Shown: one piece after another, positions 35,584 to 44,570 of the stretch
Numbering within the stretch: position 1 is the stretch's first letter
Layout: every line of letters starts with the position of its first letter
From: an uncultured Bacteroidales bacterium
GTDB lineage: Bacteria; Bacteroidota; Bacteroidia; Bacteroidales; Paludibacteraceae
Direction of reading: 5' to 3'
Length of the DNA stretch: 64,000 nucleotides
NCBI GenBank assembly: GCA_900542355.1
Contig: UQNE01000014.1
Coordinates: 14,896-78,895, forward strand
The notes under the pieces: model-generated
Seen by the model: the letters and a program-made list of their open reading frames with translations, nothing else
Databases searched by the model: none
Told to the model about the DNA's origin: nothing
Position numbers and translations under genes: made by a program

Positions 35584-35960
35584 GCCGAAAGCCTATTTGC
35601 TGGGCTTCTCCGTCAATGAGGGGGGGAGAAAAGTCCTCCGTTAACGATTAATTGACGATTAAACATATAATTACCATTGGTTTTTCAACATGTAATTATC
35701 ATGTAATTAGACATGTAATTGTTTGTCGTGGTTCTCCATATAGTTCGTTAAAAAGCCATATAAAACTGCGTATTTATTCTCCGTTAATTGCAATCAATAG
35801 ACAATTAATTCTCTGTATTTCTTCTATGTTTCTTCATTAAGTTCGTTAAACCTGCCCTTGCATAGCCCTCTCCCTTAGAGGGCTTGGGGAAATTTATGGC
35901 GACTTATGTTGCCTAATGCTCTTGCAAAATAAAATAATTTGTAGGAAAATTCAAAAATAC
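35584..35960. repeat. Repeat-rich gap upstream of RNA copy 2
   Basis: Contains CTCCGTTAACGATTAATTGA, ATTAAACATATAATTACCAT, TAATTATCATGTAATTAGAC, GGTTCTCCATATAGTTCGTT and, at 35865-35890, a CCCTCTCCCTTAGAGGG hairpin. No gene seen. Confidence 0.6.
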
Positions 35961-35991
35961 TTGCACAGGTTGTAAAAATGCAGTAACTTCG
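35961..35991 (+). promoter_or_regulatory. Promoter of RNA copy 2
   Basis: TTG (35961-35963), 20-nt spacer, TAACTTCG (35984-35991), one mismatch to TAnnTTTG. Confidence 0.6.
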
Positions 35992-35997
35992 CACCCA

Positions 35998-36424
35998 ATA
36001 AGATGATTTTATGTTTTGTGAGGTCATCTTATGGAGCCCGCCGAATGCTATGAATATGGAGTGTGCCACTTTTTGAAGGAGTTCTCCGAAGTATCAAAGT
36101 GGTTCGCTTATGTTTATGGAGAGTTAGGCTGGGTTCAAGACATATTGAAAGAGCGTTTATTGACGCTTGTTTTGCGTTTCAGAACTTCGCAACTTTTGAA
36201 TCATAACAGATAGCAAAACAATGCAACAATGAATGTCTATGGGTGGTATATGTACTACTCCTTTTGCTGTTGAGTATGGCGCATGGTGTCGCTATTTGTG
36301 TGCATATTCGGTAGGAGAAGGGTAGAGTGATATACTTCGGCGTGGACTTCGGTTGCTGTTTATTATCTGTGGCAATGCGAAGGCCTTGAAGCGTAAACGG
36401 CAAAAGAATGTTTACGCTTTTTTT
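35998..36424 (+). ncRNA. Structured RNA family, copy 2 (possible leader RNA)
   Basis: Aligns with copies 1 and 3: AGACATATT at 36138-36146; hairpin AGCGT-TTATTG-ACGCT right after; GAACTTCGCAACTTTTGAA; GCAACAATGAATG; GGCGTGGACTTCGGTTGC from 36339; GGCAATGCGA at 36371-36380. The terminator has stem GCGTAAAC / GTTTACGC, a loop starting GGCAA and seven Ts ending at 36424. Compared with copies 1 and 3 the terminator stem is fully changed yet still paired. Copy 2 has an extra 5' hairpin (AAGATGA / TCATCTT) near 36000-36031. No continuous reading frame. The next gene begins 215 bp downstream on the same strand. Confidence 0.75.
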
Positions 36425-36639
36425 GTGTCTATAAGTGTAGCCTGTATGCACTAAATCAAGCCAATGTGTAATGTGTTGTATAATTGCATTCGTTTAGCAC
36501 ATACAGCATTCGCCTAATTGCCACCCATAGCAGTATCATGGGCAAGATACTGCTCAACAACAAACTAACAAACAATTTTATTTCACTACGACCGCCCATC
36601 GCATAGAAGTTGCGCCCGACACGAATTAGGGAGAAAATT
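36425..36639 (+). other. Gap after RNA copy 2 with a perfect inverted repeat
   Basis: 215 bp without a gene. At 36529-36554 the arms AGCAGTATC / GATACTGCT (9 bp, perfect) flank an 8-nt loop, a candidate operator or leader hairpin for the gene at 36640. Confidence 0.45.
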
Positions 36640-37200
36640 ATGAAAAAAACTTATGAACAAGAACAAAGAGAAAAGCGAATTGACAGTATTCAGAAGGAAA
36701 GTTCGGTAGTCGATTGGTTGACTGATGGTTTAGAATTGGCTAACGAAAAAGATTACAAATTGGTCATTGACCCAATCAGTAAGAAATGTACATTGTATTC
36801 TACCAATCCTAATGCCAATATAGATGGTGCAGATCTCATTGGAGAAATAGTGTTAGCACTAGCAGAACTGGAAGATTTGGCACAACATGGCTGTGTAATT
36901 TTATACAAACAGAACGATGCACCGGTAACACTGTGCAATACAAAACTACAAAATTGTTCTAGTCAGTTCTTGATTGAAGAAGAAACACTATATAAATACA
37001 TTAATTACCATATTGTCGCTACAGAAAAATTAGATCAATATAAATCGCATGGATATATGTATCTTGATAATTATATTGCTTCCGAAAATCTAAAGACCGC
37101 TAAAGACACTTTAGTTACAACTAATAAGGCTCTTTATTGTGCTATAGTAACTATGATCATCTCTATTGTTAGTATGATCTTGTCTATTTGCCTTAGATAA
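36640..37200 (+). CDS. Hypothetical protein with C-terminal membrane helix
   Basis: 186 residues, family not recognised. A charged N-terminus (MKKTYEQEQREKRIDSIQ) is followed by a soluble part of about 140 residues. One hydrophobic segment near the C-terminus (about 163-184, ALYCAIVTMIISIVSMILSI) makes it a tail-anchored-like protein facing the cytoplasm. The ATG at 36640 follows a GGGAGA stretch. It ends 18 bp before the BspA-like gene, suggesting cotranscription. Base composition is A+T-rich relative to the housekeeping genes. It may assist or regulate the downstream surface protein; no direct evidence. Confidence 0.65.
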   Translation: MKKTYEQEQREKRIDSIQKESSVVDWLTDGLELANEKDYKLVIDPISKKCTLYSTNPNANIDGADLIGEIVLALAELEDLAQHGCVILYKQNDAPVTLCNTKLQNCSSQFLIEEETLYKYINYHIVATEKLDQYKSHGYMYLDNYIASENLKTAKDTLVTTNKALYCAIVTMIISIVSMILSICLR

Positions 37201-37218
37201 ATATATCATTTTTGTCTT

Positions 37219-40095
37219 ATGAAACCAAGATTATTTTGCCTATGGCTGCTGTTATTGGCAGCCGTAGGCTTGTCCGCTTACGATTTTAAGTATGGAGATT
37301 TGTACTACAACATCACAAGCGACAGCACGGTAGAAGTAACATATCAAGTCTATGATTCTGATAATAATTATGTAGGATTTATCTCTGCTAACATCCCTGC
37401 TTCTATCGAATATGCAGGAAAGAACTACAATGTAACGAGTATTGGAAGTGATGCATTCTTATTGTGCCGCAGCTTGACTTCAATTACTATCCCGAATAGC
37501 GTAACGAGCATTGGACAACAAGCATTCTGTGTTACCGGTCTGACCTCAATTACTATCCCGAATAGCGTAACGAGCTTTGGAGAAAATGTATTCGGTGGTT
37601 GCAGCGGTCTGACCTCAATCATTGTTGAAAATGAAAATCCAAAATACGATAGCCGTAATAATTGCAATGCGATTATAGAATCTGCTTCAAATACGCTTAT
37701 TGCAGGCTGCAAAACGACCACCATCCCCAACAGCGTAACGAGCATTGGAGATTTGGCATTCTCCGGTTGCAGTGGTCTGAGCTCAGTCACTATTGGAAAT
37801 AGTGTAACGAGCATTGGAGATTGGGCATTCTTCGGTTGCAGTGGTCTGAGCTCAATCACTATCCCGAATAGTGTAACAAGCATTGGAGATGGTGCATTCC
37901 AAGGTTGCAGCGGTTTGACCTCAATCACTATCCCGAATAGTGTAACAAGCATTGGAGATAGGGCATTCTCTGATTGCAGCGGTCTGACCTCAATCATTGT
38001 TGAAAATGAAAATCTAAAATACGATAGCCGTAATAATTGCAATGCGATTATAGAAACTGCTACTAGCACATTGATTGCAGGATGTCAGAATACAATTATT
38101 CCCAACAGTGTAACGAGCATTGGCGGTTATGCATTCCAAGGTTGTCGTGGTCTGACTTCAATTACTATTGGCAATAGCGTAACGAGCATTGGAAAATATG
38201 CATTCTCGGGTTGCAGCGGTCTGACCTCTGTAGTATGGAATGCTGCAAATTACCCCGATTGTCAGAATGGTATTACACCATTCTATGATTTGCGTCTACA
38301 GATAACCTCGTTTGTTTTTGGTGATAGTGTAGAGCATATTCCGACATACCTATGTTTTGGAATGAGCGTTCTGACCTCAATTACTATCCCCAACAGCGTA
38401 ACGAGCATTGGAGAATATGCATTCTATAATGCATATAGCATCGTATATTCAGGAACAGCAACGGGTGCACCTTGGGGCGCACGAAGTATGAATGGTTATA
38501 CAGATGGTTTCTTGGTCTATTCGGATGCCACCAAGACCAGTCTATTAGCTTGCAGTTGTGCTGCTAAAGGAACAATCACTATCCCCAATAGCGTAACGAG
38601 CATTGGAGATTATGCATTCTTAGGTTGTGCTAGTCTGACCTCAATCACTATCCCGAATAGCGTAACGAGCATTGGAGACTATGCATTCTCAGGTTGCAGC
38701 GGTCTGACCTCAGTCACCATTCCCAATAGCGTAACGAGCATTAGAGACTATGCATTCTCAGGTTGCAGTGGTCTGACCTCAATCACCATTCCTAACAGTG
38801 TAACGAGCATTGGAGAGTATGCATTCAGAGGTTGCAGTGGTCTGACCTCAATCACCATTCCCAATAGCGTAACGAGCATTGGAGACGATGCATTCTGTGG
38901 CTGCAGTGGTCTTATCTCGATCACTATCCCCAACAGTGTAACGAGCATTGGCGGTTCTGCATTCTCAGGTTGCAGTGGTCTGACCTCAATCACCATTCCC
39001 AACAGCGTAACGAGCATTGGAGACTATGCATTCTATGGCTGCAGTGGTCTAACCTCAATCACTTTTTTAGGTCGCCTACCATCGCACATTGGAAATTGGG
39101 CATTTGGTTATGAGAATTGCAATATACATAAGTTAGTTTGTAAGAGTTATGAGATGAAATTAACAGACTTGACAGACCTCCCATTCATAAAAACATTAGA
39201 TACCATTGTAATGCCGGCTAATGGCTTTGATGTTAGTGAGGAGTCTTGGGCTACATTGCCTAAATATCTCAAATATGCCCAACTCACAAGCGGAGAGATG
39301 ACGGATAATGCGTTTGCTGTACTCAATCGCTCTTACAAGACCTTGCAGACATTAGACATCCAAGCCGTAAGCAATACGAGCATCGCCGATGAGGCATTCA
39401 AGGGTTGCTACAACTTGCGTACTCTGCTCTTGCCCTCTCAACTGACTAAGATTCCTTATATGGCGGTAGCAGACTGCAAGTCGCTGCAAGAAATCACTAT
39501 CCCTGCTACAGTGGAGGAAATCGACAATAGTGCTTTTGAGAACTGTCGCAGTATCCAAACCATCACTTTTGCGGGCGCAGACGCACTGCAGGGCATCGCT
39601 CAGTATGCTCCTGCTTCGGGATGTGCACTGCATCGTATCGGCAACTGGGCGTTCTATAACTGCCACGAGTTGCAACACCTCACTATCCCCGAGGGCGTTA
39701 CCGAGATAGGTGATGCTGCCTTCTACGGCTGCACCTACCTGCAAGACCTCACGCTGCCCGCCAGCGTAGAGCAGATAGGCGACAACTGCTTTGCGCTATG
39801 CAGTAAGTTACAGAAAATCACTGTCCTTTCTACCACTCCGCCTGCTATAGCAGCCAAGACATTCTACGATGTCAATCGTGCTATTCCTGTCTATGTACCT
39901 GCCGAGTCGGTAGCCGACTACCAAGGCGATACCTATTGGAAGGAGTTTAATATCCAAGCCGACACTACGCCTATCGACCATACGCAAGCCGACGGAACAG
40001 CCTCTGCCACACCGCACAAGGTCGTGCGCGATGGGCAAGTGCTGATTATCCGTGGCGACAAGACCTATACCGCCACGGGTATAGAGGTGAGATAA
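37219..40095 (+). CDS. Large BspA-like leucine-rich-repeat surface protein (958 aa)
   Basis: Signal peptide [20 protein letters not shown], then about 25 LRR_5 repeats of 23 residues with consensus [19 protein letters not shown]. Those from about 450 to 615 are nearly identical, while those from about 700 to 880 are diverged. Two copies of a longer insert ([20 protein letters not shown]...) interrupt the array near residues 133 and 258. It ends with [18 protein letters not shown], the same tail as the BspA-like protein at 24.2 kb. Predicted extracellular adhesin or mucosal-binding protein. The array is prone to copy-number change. A bidirectional terminator follows at 40146-40188. Confidence 0.92.
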   Translation: MKPRLFCLWLLLLAAVGLSAYDFKYGDLYYNITSDSTVEVTYQVYDSDNNYVGFISANIPASIEYAGKNYNVTSIGSDAFLLCRSLTSITIPNSVTSIGQQAFCVTGLTSITIPNSVTSFGENVFGGCSGLTSIIVENENPKYDSRNNCNAIIESASNTLIAGCKTTTIPNSVTSIGDLAFSGCSGLSSVTIGNSVTSIGDWAFFGCSGLSSITIPNSVTSIGDGAFQGCSGLTSITIPNSVTSIGDRAFSDCSGLTSIIVENENLKYDSRNNCNAIIETATSTLIAGCQNTIIPNSVTSIGGYAFQGCRGLTSITIGNSVTSIGKYAFSGCSGLTSVVWNAANYPDCQNGITPFYDLRLQITSFVFGDSVEHIPTYLCFGMSVLTSITIPNSVTSIGEYAFYNAYSIVYSGTATGAPWGARSMNGYTDGFLVYSDATKTSLLACSCAAKGTITIPNSVTSIGDYAFLGCASLTSITIPNSVTSIGDYAFSGCSGLTSVTIPNSVTSIRDYAFSGCSGLTSITIPNSVTSIGEYAFRGCSGLTSITIPNSVTSIGDDAFCGCSGLISITIPNSVTSIGGSAFSGCSGLTSITIPNSVTSIGDYAFYGCSGLTSITFLGRLPSHIGNWAFGYENCNIHKLVCKSYEMKLTDLTDLPFIKTLDTIVMPANGFDVSEESWATLPKYLKYAQLTSGEMTDNAFAVLNRSYKTLQTLDIQAVSNTSIADEAFKGCYNLRTLLLPSQLTKIPYMAVADCKSLQEITIPATVEEIDNSAFENCRSIQTITFAGADALQGIAQYAPASGCALHRIGNWAFYNCHELQHLTIPEGVTEIGDAAFYGCTYLQDLTLPASVEQIGDNCFALCSKLQKITVLSTTPPAIAAKTFYDVNRAIPVYVPAESVADYQGDTYWKEFNIQADTTPIDHTQADGTASATPHKVVRDGQVLIIRGDKTYTATGIEVR
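37425..39070 (+). repeat. 69-bp tandem coding repeats (LRR array)
   Basis: About 20 units of 69 bp, each containing AGCGTAACGAGCATTGGAG or a close variant followed by GCATTC and GGTTGCAG. Identity is highest between 38570 and 39065, pointing to recent amplification. Confidence 0.85.
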
Positions 40096-40145
40096 TGGAT
40101 ACTCCATTGATTGCCCTATCGTTTCCGTAGACAATCAAGAACCAC

Positions 40146-40188
40146 AAAAAAACGACTGCTCAAACGATGTTTTGAGTAGTCGTTTTTT
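40146..40188. terminator. Bidirectional terminator after the large BspA-like gene
   Basis: 13-bp arms (ACGACTGCTCAAA / TTTGAGTAGTCGT) with a 6-nt loop, an A run on the left and a T run on the right. Serves this gene and the convergent ion-channel gene. Confidence 0.8.
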
Positions 40189-40354
40189 GTATGTCTAATC
40201 ACCGTCCAATTGTTACTCCAACCACTTATGTGCCATTCTTAGGAATATCAATCTCTTTATAGTGGCGGTCTTTAAATGGCTCTTTGACGAACTATGGAGT
40301 TTCGTCAGAGCAATTAACGAACAATTATATGGTAATGAATGTTGCCTAAATTCG

Positions 40355-41137
40355 CTATTTATCGGAGTTTTCGTGCTCTATTAGGGCATCGATTTTTTTG
40401 TTCAGTTCATCTACTTTCTTCTCCAAGTCTTGGTTGTTGTCGCTTACCATTGCGTCCACAAAGATTGAGTTTACCAACGACAACCCGATGATACTGCATA
40501 GCACCAACAGTATGCTGAAGTACAGCCGTACCCAACGCGCGGTAACGATTGTGGACCCCTCTGCAATGGTGTCCGGTATCTCGTTCCACCCCTCACCCGT
40601 ACAGATTCTGAATATCGAGTAGATACTGTCTATCGGTGTCGCAAAATACTCCGGAGCCGAATCTCTAAACAGCGCGCATGACACCAATGCCACGATTACG
40701 ATAAGCACTAAGAAACCCGCAAACACACCATAACTATCTCGCATTGCCTTGCTGAAGTTCTTGGCAATTGTAGAGAAGTTGGGGAATATATGGATAATAC
40801 GAAAGAAGCGCAACACACGCAGCAGCCTCAACACTAGCAGTACGGACAAGTTGCCCAACACACCGGCAGGCACAAAGAAAGCCACCACTGACGGTAGCGA
40901 CAGTATCACCAATGTGCCGTCCAGGCAGTTCCAACTATCGTGCCAATAGCCCTGTATGCCATACACGCTCTGCTTTACCCCCATCTCTATGATAAAGATT
41001 ATGGTGCAAACCAAGTCTGCTATCTGTAGCCATAGGTAGTTACAACCGCTCTCTTGCGCAAAGATTATTGCCGCATTTAGGATAATCACACTCAAGATAA
41101 AGTGCTCATTCTGAAAGATTTTCTTAAGTATCCGCAT
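40355..41137 (-). CDS. Voltage-gated-type cation channel (single six-helix domain)
   Basis: 260 residues. Helices S1-S4 lie at about 12-130, with an S4 bearing spaced arginines (LLVLRLLRVLRFFRIIHIF). S5 follows, then a pore loop with the filter RICTGEGWNEIPD (about residues 185-197), S6 (LYFSILLVLCSIIGLSLVNSIFVDAM) and a C-terminal coiled coil (LEKKVDELNKKIDALIEH) typical of tetrameric bacterial sodium channels. The filter TGEGW differs from the NaChBac TLESW pattern and looks more like calcium-channel TxEGW filters. Ion specificity is not determined. It starts 14 bp after the small upstream gene and shares its promoter. Confidence 0.88.
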   Translation of the reverse strand: MRILKKIFQNEHFILSVIILNAAIIFAQESGCNYLWLQIADLVCTIIFIIEMGVKQSVYGIQGYWHDSWNCLDGTLVILSLPSVVAFFVPAGVLGNLSVLLVLRLLRVLRFFRIIHIFPNFSTIAKNFSKAMRDSYGVFAGFLVLIVIVALVSCALFRDSAPEYFATPIDSIYSIFRICTGEGWNEIPDTIAEGSTIVTARWVRLYFSILLVLCSIIGLSLVNSIFVDAMVSDNNQDLEKKVDELNKKIDALIEHENSDK

Positions 41138-41151
41138 ACCCTTTGGGTGTT

Positions 41152-41430
41152 TTATTTCTTGGTAAGTAGTGATTGTATCTCTTTGGCGTCGGAGCGTTTG
41201 AATCCGTTTGCAGTAGTTATCTGTCCGCCGTTGGTCTCTATCACGATGTCTGCAAACAGCATACCCGCATTGACCGTTACGCTGCCGATGTTGGCACGAA
41301 GTATTACAGTTGTCTCATACCCGACTAAATGCGATTTGTAGAAGGTTACTTTCTCGTCATCTATCTCCAGTTTGTCCGGAAAGACCGTATTGCCGCTCGT
41401 TAGGCGACTGGCTGCAAAAGTGTGTGTCAT
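41152..41430 (-). CDS. Small PH-like/hypothetical protein (92 aa)
   Basis: 92 residues, mostly beta strands: LEIDDEKVTFYKSHLVG, TVILRANIGSVTVNAG and ADIVIETNGGQITTANGF, then a C-terminal helix SDAKEIQSLLTKK. This strand-strand-helix order resembles bacterial pleckstrin-homology-like domains (weak assignment). No signal peptide. It is directly upstream of the ion-channel gene (14-bp gap) under the promoter at 41484-41514, so it may be a cytoplasmic partner of the channel; inference from position only. Confidence 0.7.
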   Translation of the reverse strand: MTHTFAASRLTSGNTVFPDKLEIDDEKVTFYKSHLVGYETTVILRANIGSVTVNAGMLFADIVIETNGGQITTANGFKRSDAKEIQSLLTKK

Positions 41431-41483
41431 ATTTTTTTTGTTTTTTATTTATTCAATTATGGATTGCTTATCCTTTGTCGTTG

Positions 41484-41514
41484 CAAAGTTATGAAAATTC
41501 TCCGACTTACACAA
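41484..41514 (-). promoter_or_regulatory. Promoter of the PH-like/ion-channel unit
   Basis: Minus strand: TTG (41512-41514), 20-nt spacer, TAACTTTG (41484-41491). Confidence 0.74.
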
Positions 41515-41900
41515 ATAAAACTCGATAAAATATAGGGCAAATGCACCAAAAGACTTCCCCAAGCACCTCCACATAGGAGGGGATGTTGCACAGCGAAACA
41601 AGAGAGAAACATATAATTACCATATAATTAAACATGTAATTATGCATTGTATAAGTTCTCAGTTAAAGGCCATATAAAACCATATAGCGGTTTTGGTTCT
41701 CCGTTAACGATTAATTGACGATTAAACATATAATTACCATATAATTAGACATATAATTATGCATTCATCATTCGTTAAAACAGGTTGTGCACTTAGCAGG
41801 GCATATAACACGATGGGCAGTATTGGCGGACTATTGGGGACTATTGGCGTACTTAGATTACGGATAGTCGTACCCGAATTACGCTATTTAATATAAGGAG
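41515..41900. repeat. Repeat-rich gap upstream of dxs
   Basis: 41556-41584 has a CCCCAAGCACCTCC / GGAGGGG hairpin. 41605-41640 has ACATATAATTACCATATAAT. 41700-41775 has the longest intact run of the modules (CTCCGTTAACGATTAATTGA, then ATTAAACATATAATTACCAT, AGACATATAATTATGCATTC). 41820-41875 has GACTATTGGGG repeats. No gene. Confidence 0.6.
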
Positions 41901-41931
41901 TTGCAGGGATAGTTTTTTTGTCGTAATTTTG
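41901..41931 (+). promoter_or_regulatory. Promoter of dxs
   Basis: TTG (41901-41903), 20-nt spacer, TAATTTTG (41924-41931), 49 bp before the ATG. Confidence 0.74.
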
Positions 41932-41980
41932 CAGCAGAAAACAACTTATAATTCGTAATTCTTAATTCATAATTAGAAAT

Positions 41981-43741
41981 ATGGTACTGGAAAAAATCAA
42001 TGGTCCTCAGGACATCAAGCAACTCAACCGCGAGGAGTTGCATACGCTGGCAGATGAGACACGCCACTATCTGCTGCAGAAAGTGAGCGAACACGGTGGG
42101 CATATCGGTCCGAACCTCGGTATGGTGGAGGCGACTGTGGCTTTGCACTATGTGTTCAACTCGCCCGAAGACAAAATCGTCTTCGATGTGTCGCACCAGA
42201 GTTACCCACATAAGATTCTGACAGGGCGTAAGGAGGCGTTTATGGACGCAGCGCACTACGATGATGTGTCGGGCTACAGCGAACCTACCGAGAGCGCACA
42301 CGACCACTTCGTTATCGGGCATACCTCGACGAGCGTCAGCCTGGCATGCGGTTTGGCAAAAGCCCGCGACCTGCAGGGTGGCAAAGAGAACGTGATTGCC
42401 GTGATTGGGGATGGTTCGCTCAGTGGCGGCGAGGCATTGGAGGGACTTGATGTAGCCGGCTCTGAACTGCAAAGCAACTTCATTGTTATTGTGAACGACA
42501 ACCAGATGTCGATTGCCGAGAACCACGGCGGAATCTACAAGAACCTGCTTTTGCTCCGCGAGACCAAGGGGCAGGCAGAGTGCAACCTCTTCCGTGCCAT
42601 GGGCTTGGACTATATCTATGTGGACGAAGGTAATAATGTGGACGCACTGATAGAGGCATTCGCTCGTGTGAAAGACATCGACCACCCCATCGTGGTGCAT
42701 ATCAATACGCTGAAAGGCAAGGGCTTATCGTTTGCCGAGCAGGACAAAGAGAGTTGGCACTGGGGCATGCCTTTCGACCTGAAGACAGGCAAGAGCAAGT
42801 TCGTTTCGCAGGCAGAGGACTATGCGCCGCTCACTGCTGAACATCTGCTGTCGCTTATGCCTACGCACCCCGAGTTGTTCGCTATCACCTCGGGTACGCC
42901 TACGGTCTTCGGCTTCACCAAGGACCGTCGTGAGCGTGCCGGTAAGCAGTTTGTAGATGTCGGAATAGCCGAGGAAACCGCAGTGGCACTGGCTTCGGGT
43001 GCAGCCAAACGCGGTGCCAAACCCGTGTGGGGCGTGTATAGCACCTTTATCCAACGCACCTACGACCAGTTGCAGCAAGACCTCTGTATCAACGACAATC
43101 CCGCTGTGTTGCTTGTCTTTTGGGGCGGTATCGAGAGCATGAACGATGTAACGCACACTTGCTTCTACGACATCCCGCTACTGATGAACATACCCAACCT
43201 GATTTACTTGGCACCTACCTGCCGTGAGGAGTATTTTGCCATGCTCGATTGGTCGCTTGCTTACCGTGAGCACCCTGTGGCTATCCGTGTGCCGGTGAAT
43301 GGTGTGCAGTCGCGCAAGGGCGTGCAGACGCAAGATGTCGATTGGTCGAAGCCAACCTACGAGGTGGCTCACCGTGGCAACCGTGTGGCTATTCTTGCAT
43401 TGGGTGCTTACTTCCAACTCGGTGATAACCTGTGCAATGCATTGTTTGGTGAGGGCATCGATGCCACACTCATCAACCCGCGCTTGATTACTGCTTTGGA
43501 CATCGATACGCTGGAGTCGCTCAAAGCCGACCACTCGTTGGTCATCACCTTAGAGGACGGACAGATTGACGGCGGTTGGGGCGAGAAAATTGCCCGCTAC
43601 TACGGCGACAGTGCGATGCGTGTATTGGTGCGTGGTGAGCGCAAACAGTTTGAGGACCGCTACCATATCCCCGAACTGCTCGCCGCTAACCGCCTCACCG
43701 TTCCCCAACTCACTGAGGACATCCTCAGTGCGCTGCGCTAA
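41981..43741 (+). CDS. dxs: 1-deoxy-D-xylulose-5-phosphate synthase
   Basis: Condenses pyruvate and glyceraldehyde 3-phosphate, the first step of the MEP isoprenoid pathway; thiamine-diphosphate enzyme, cytoplasmic. 586 residues. The start has SEHGGHIGPNLGMVEATVALHYVFN and DVSHQSYPHKILTGR. The ThDP/Mg motif is GDGSLSGGEALEGL...NDNQMSI. The transketolase pyrimidine-binding domain (about 305-460) has DVGIAEETAVALASG, and a C-terminal transketolase domain follows. It is some 40 residues shorter than the commonest Dxs (about 620-640), so a related transketolase-like synthase is a minor alternative. Confidence 0.9.
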   Translation: MVLEKINGPQDIKQLNREELHTLADETRHYLLQKVSEHGGHIGPNLGMVEATVALHYVFNSPEDKIVFDVSHQSYPHKILTGRKEAFMDAAHYDDVSGYSEPTESAHDHFVIGHTSTSVSLACGLAKARDLQGGKENVIAVIGDGSLSGGEALEGLDVAGSELQSNFIVIVNDNQMSIAENHGGIYKNLLLLRETKGQAECNLFRAMGLDYIYVDEGNNVDALIEAFARVKDIDHPIVVHINTLKGKGLSFAEQDKESWHWGMPFDLKTGKSKFVSQAEDYAPLTAEHLLSLMPTHPELFAITSGTPTVFGFTKDRRERAGKQFVDVGIAEETAVALASGAAKRGAKPVWGVYSTFIQRTYDQLQQDLCINDNPAVLLVFWGGIESMNDVTHTCFYDIPLLMNIPNLIYLAPTCREEYFAMLDWSLAYREHPVAIRVPVNGVQSRKGVQTQDVDWSKPTYEVAHRGNRVAILALGAYFQLGDNLCNALFGEGIDATLINPRLITALDIDTLESLKADHSLVITLEDGQIDGGWGEKIARYYGDSAMRVLVRGERKQFEDRYHIPELLAANRLTVPQLTEDILSALR

Positions 43742-43869
43742 AGTTTACAGAAATAAGCATAGAAACAATATGCTGAGAATCGCATAAACAACGATGAGTA
43801 AGGAGCGTAAGAGAAGGCATTTGTCTTTATTCTTGCCTCCTTGCTCCAGACTCATAAAACAAAAACATA

Positions 43870-44406
43870 ATGAAAGTACTGATTATTACTACCAGTTTGC
43901 GTGCAAGGAGCAACTCCGATGCGTTGGCAGAGGCGTTTGCACGCGGTGCCGAAGAGGCCGGCAACGAGGTGGAGACTATCTCGCTGCGCGGAAAAGACCT
44001 GCGTTTCTGTCGCGGGTGCCTCAGTTGCCTCAAGACCTTGCGGTGCGTGATTAAGGACGACGCTCCCGCTATCGTGGAGAAGATGCACGATGCAGACGCT
44101 ATCGTCTTCGCCACGCCTATCTACTACTACGAGATGAGCGGGCAGATGAAGACGCTACTCGACCGTGCCAACCCGCTCTATGCATCGGATTATCACTTCC
44201 GCGACATCTATTTGCTGACCACGGCTGCAGAGGACGAGGAGCAGACGCCCGAAGGTGCAGAGCACGGCTTGAACGGCTGGATAGCATGCTTCGAGAATAC
44301 TCGCTTGGCAGGCACAGTCTTTGCCGGTGGCGTAAACGACATGGGTGAGATAGCCGGCCACCCCGCCATCCAAACCGCCTACAATATGGGCAAACAGGTA
44401 AGATAA
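43870..44406 (+). CDS. Flavodoxin-like NAD(P)H-dependent FMN reductase family protein
   Basis: 178 residues. The N-terminal flavodoxin-fold FMN loop is ITTSLRARSNSDALAEAF (residues 6-23). A Cys-rich segment RFCRGCLSCLKTLRCVIKDD resembles the iron-sulfur flavoprotein subgroup (CxxCxxC), followed by FATPIYYYEMSGQMKTLLDR. Predicted cytoplasmic electron-transfer or quinone/metal reductase; substrate unknown. It follows dxs by 128 bp on the same strand and ends before a strong bidirectional terminator at 44471-44501. Confidence 0.87.
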   Translation: MKVLIITTSLRARSNSDALAEAFARGAEEAGNEVETISLRGKDLRFCRGCLSCLKTLRCVIKDDAPAIVEKMHDADAIVFATPIYYYEMSGQMKTLLDRANPLYASDYHFRDIYLLTTAAEDEEQTPEGAEHGLNGWIACFENTRLAGTVFAGGVNDMGEIAGHPAIQTAYNMGKQVR

Positions 44407-44470
44407 GGGATAACGAAATGACTAATGCTATAGGAACTCTATAGAAACTCCAAAGGATTAACTAAATAAA

Positions 44471-44506
44471 AGTCTGCCCGATAGATGATGTCGGGCAGAC
44501 TCTCTT
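44471..44506. terminator. Bidirectional terminator
   Basis: Perfect 11-bp arms AGTCTGCCCGA / TCGGGCAGACT around a 9-nt loop, followed by CTCTTTATT. Lies between the convergent flavodoxin-like and sulfatase-family genes. Confidence 0.8.
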
Positions 44507-44570
44507 TATTCTTAATCAATCATTAAAAGAATAGTGGAGCCGAACTTTCTGATGACCGATTCCGGTAGAA

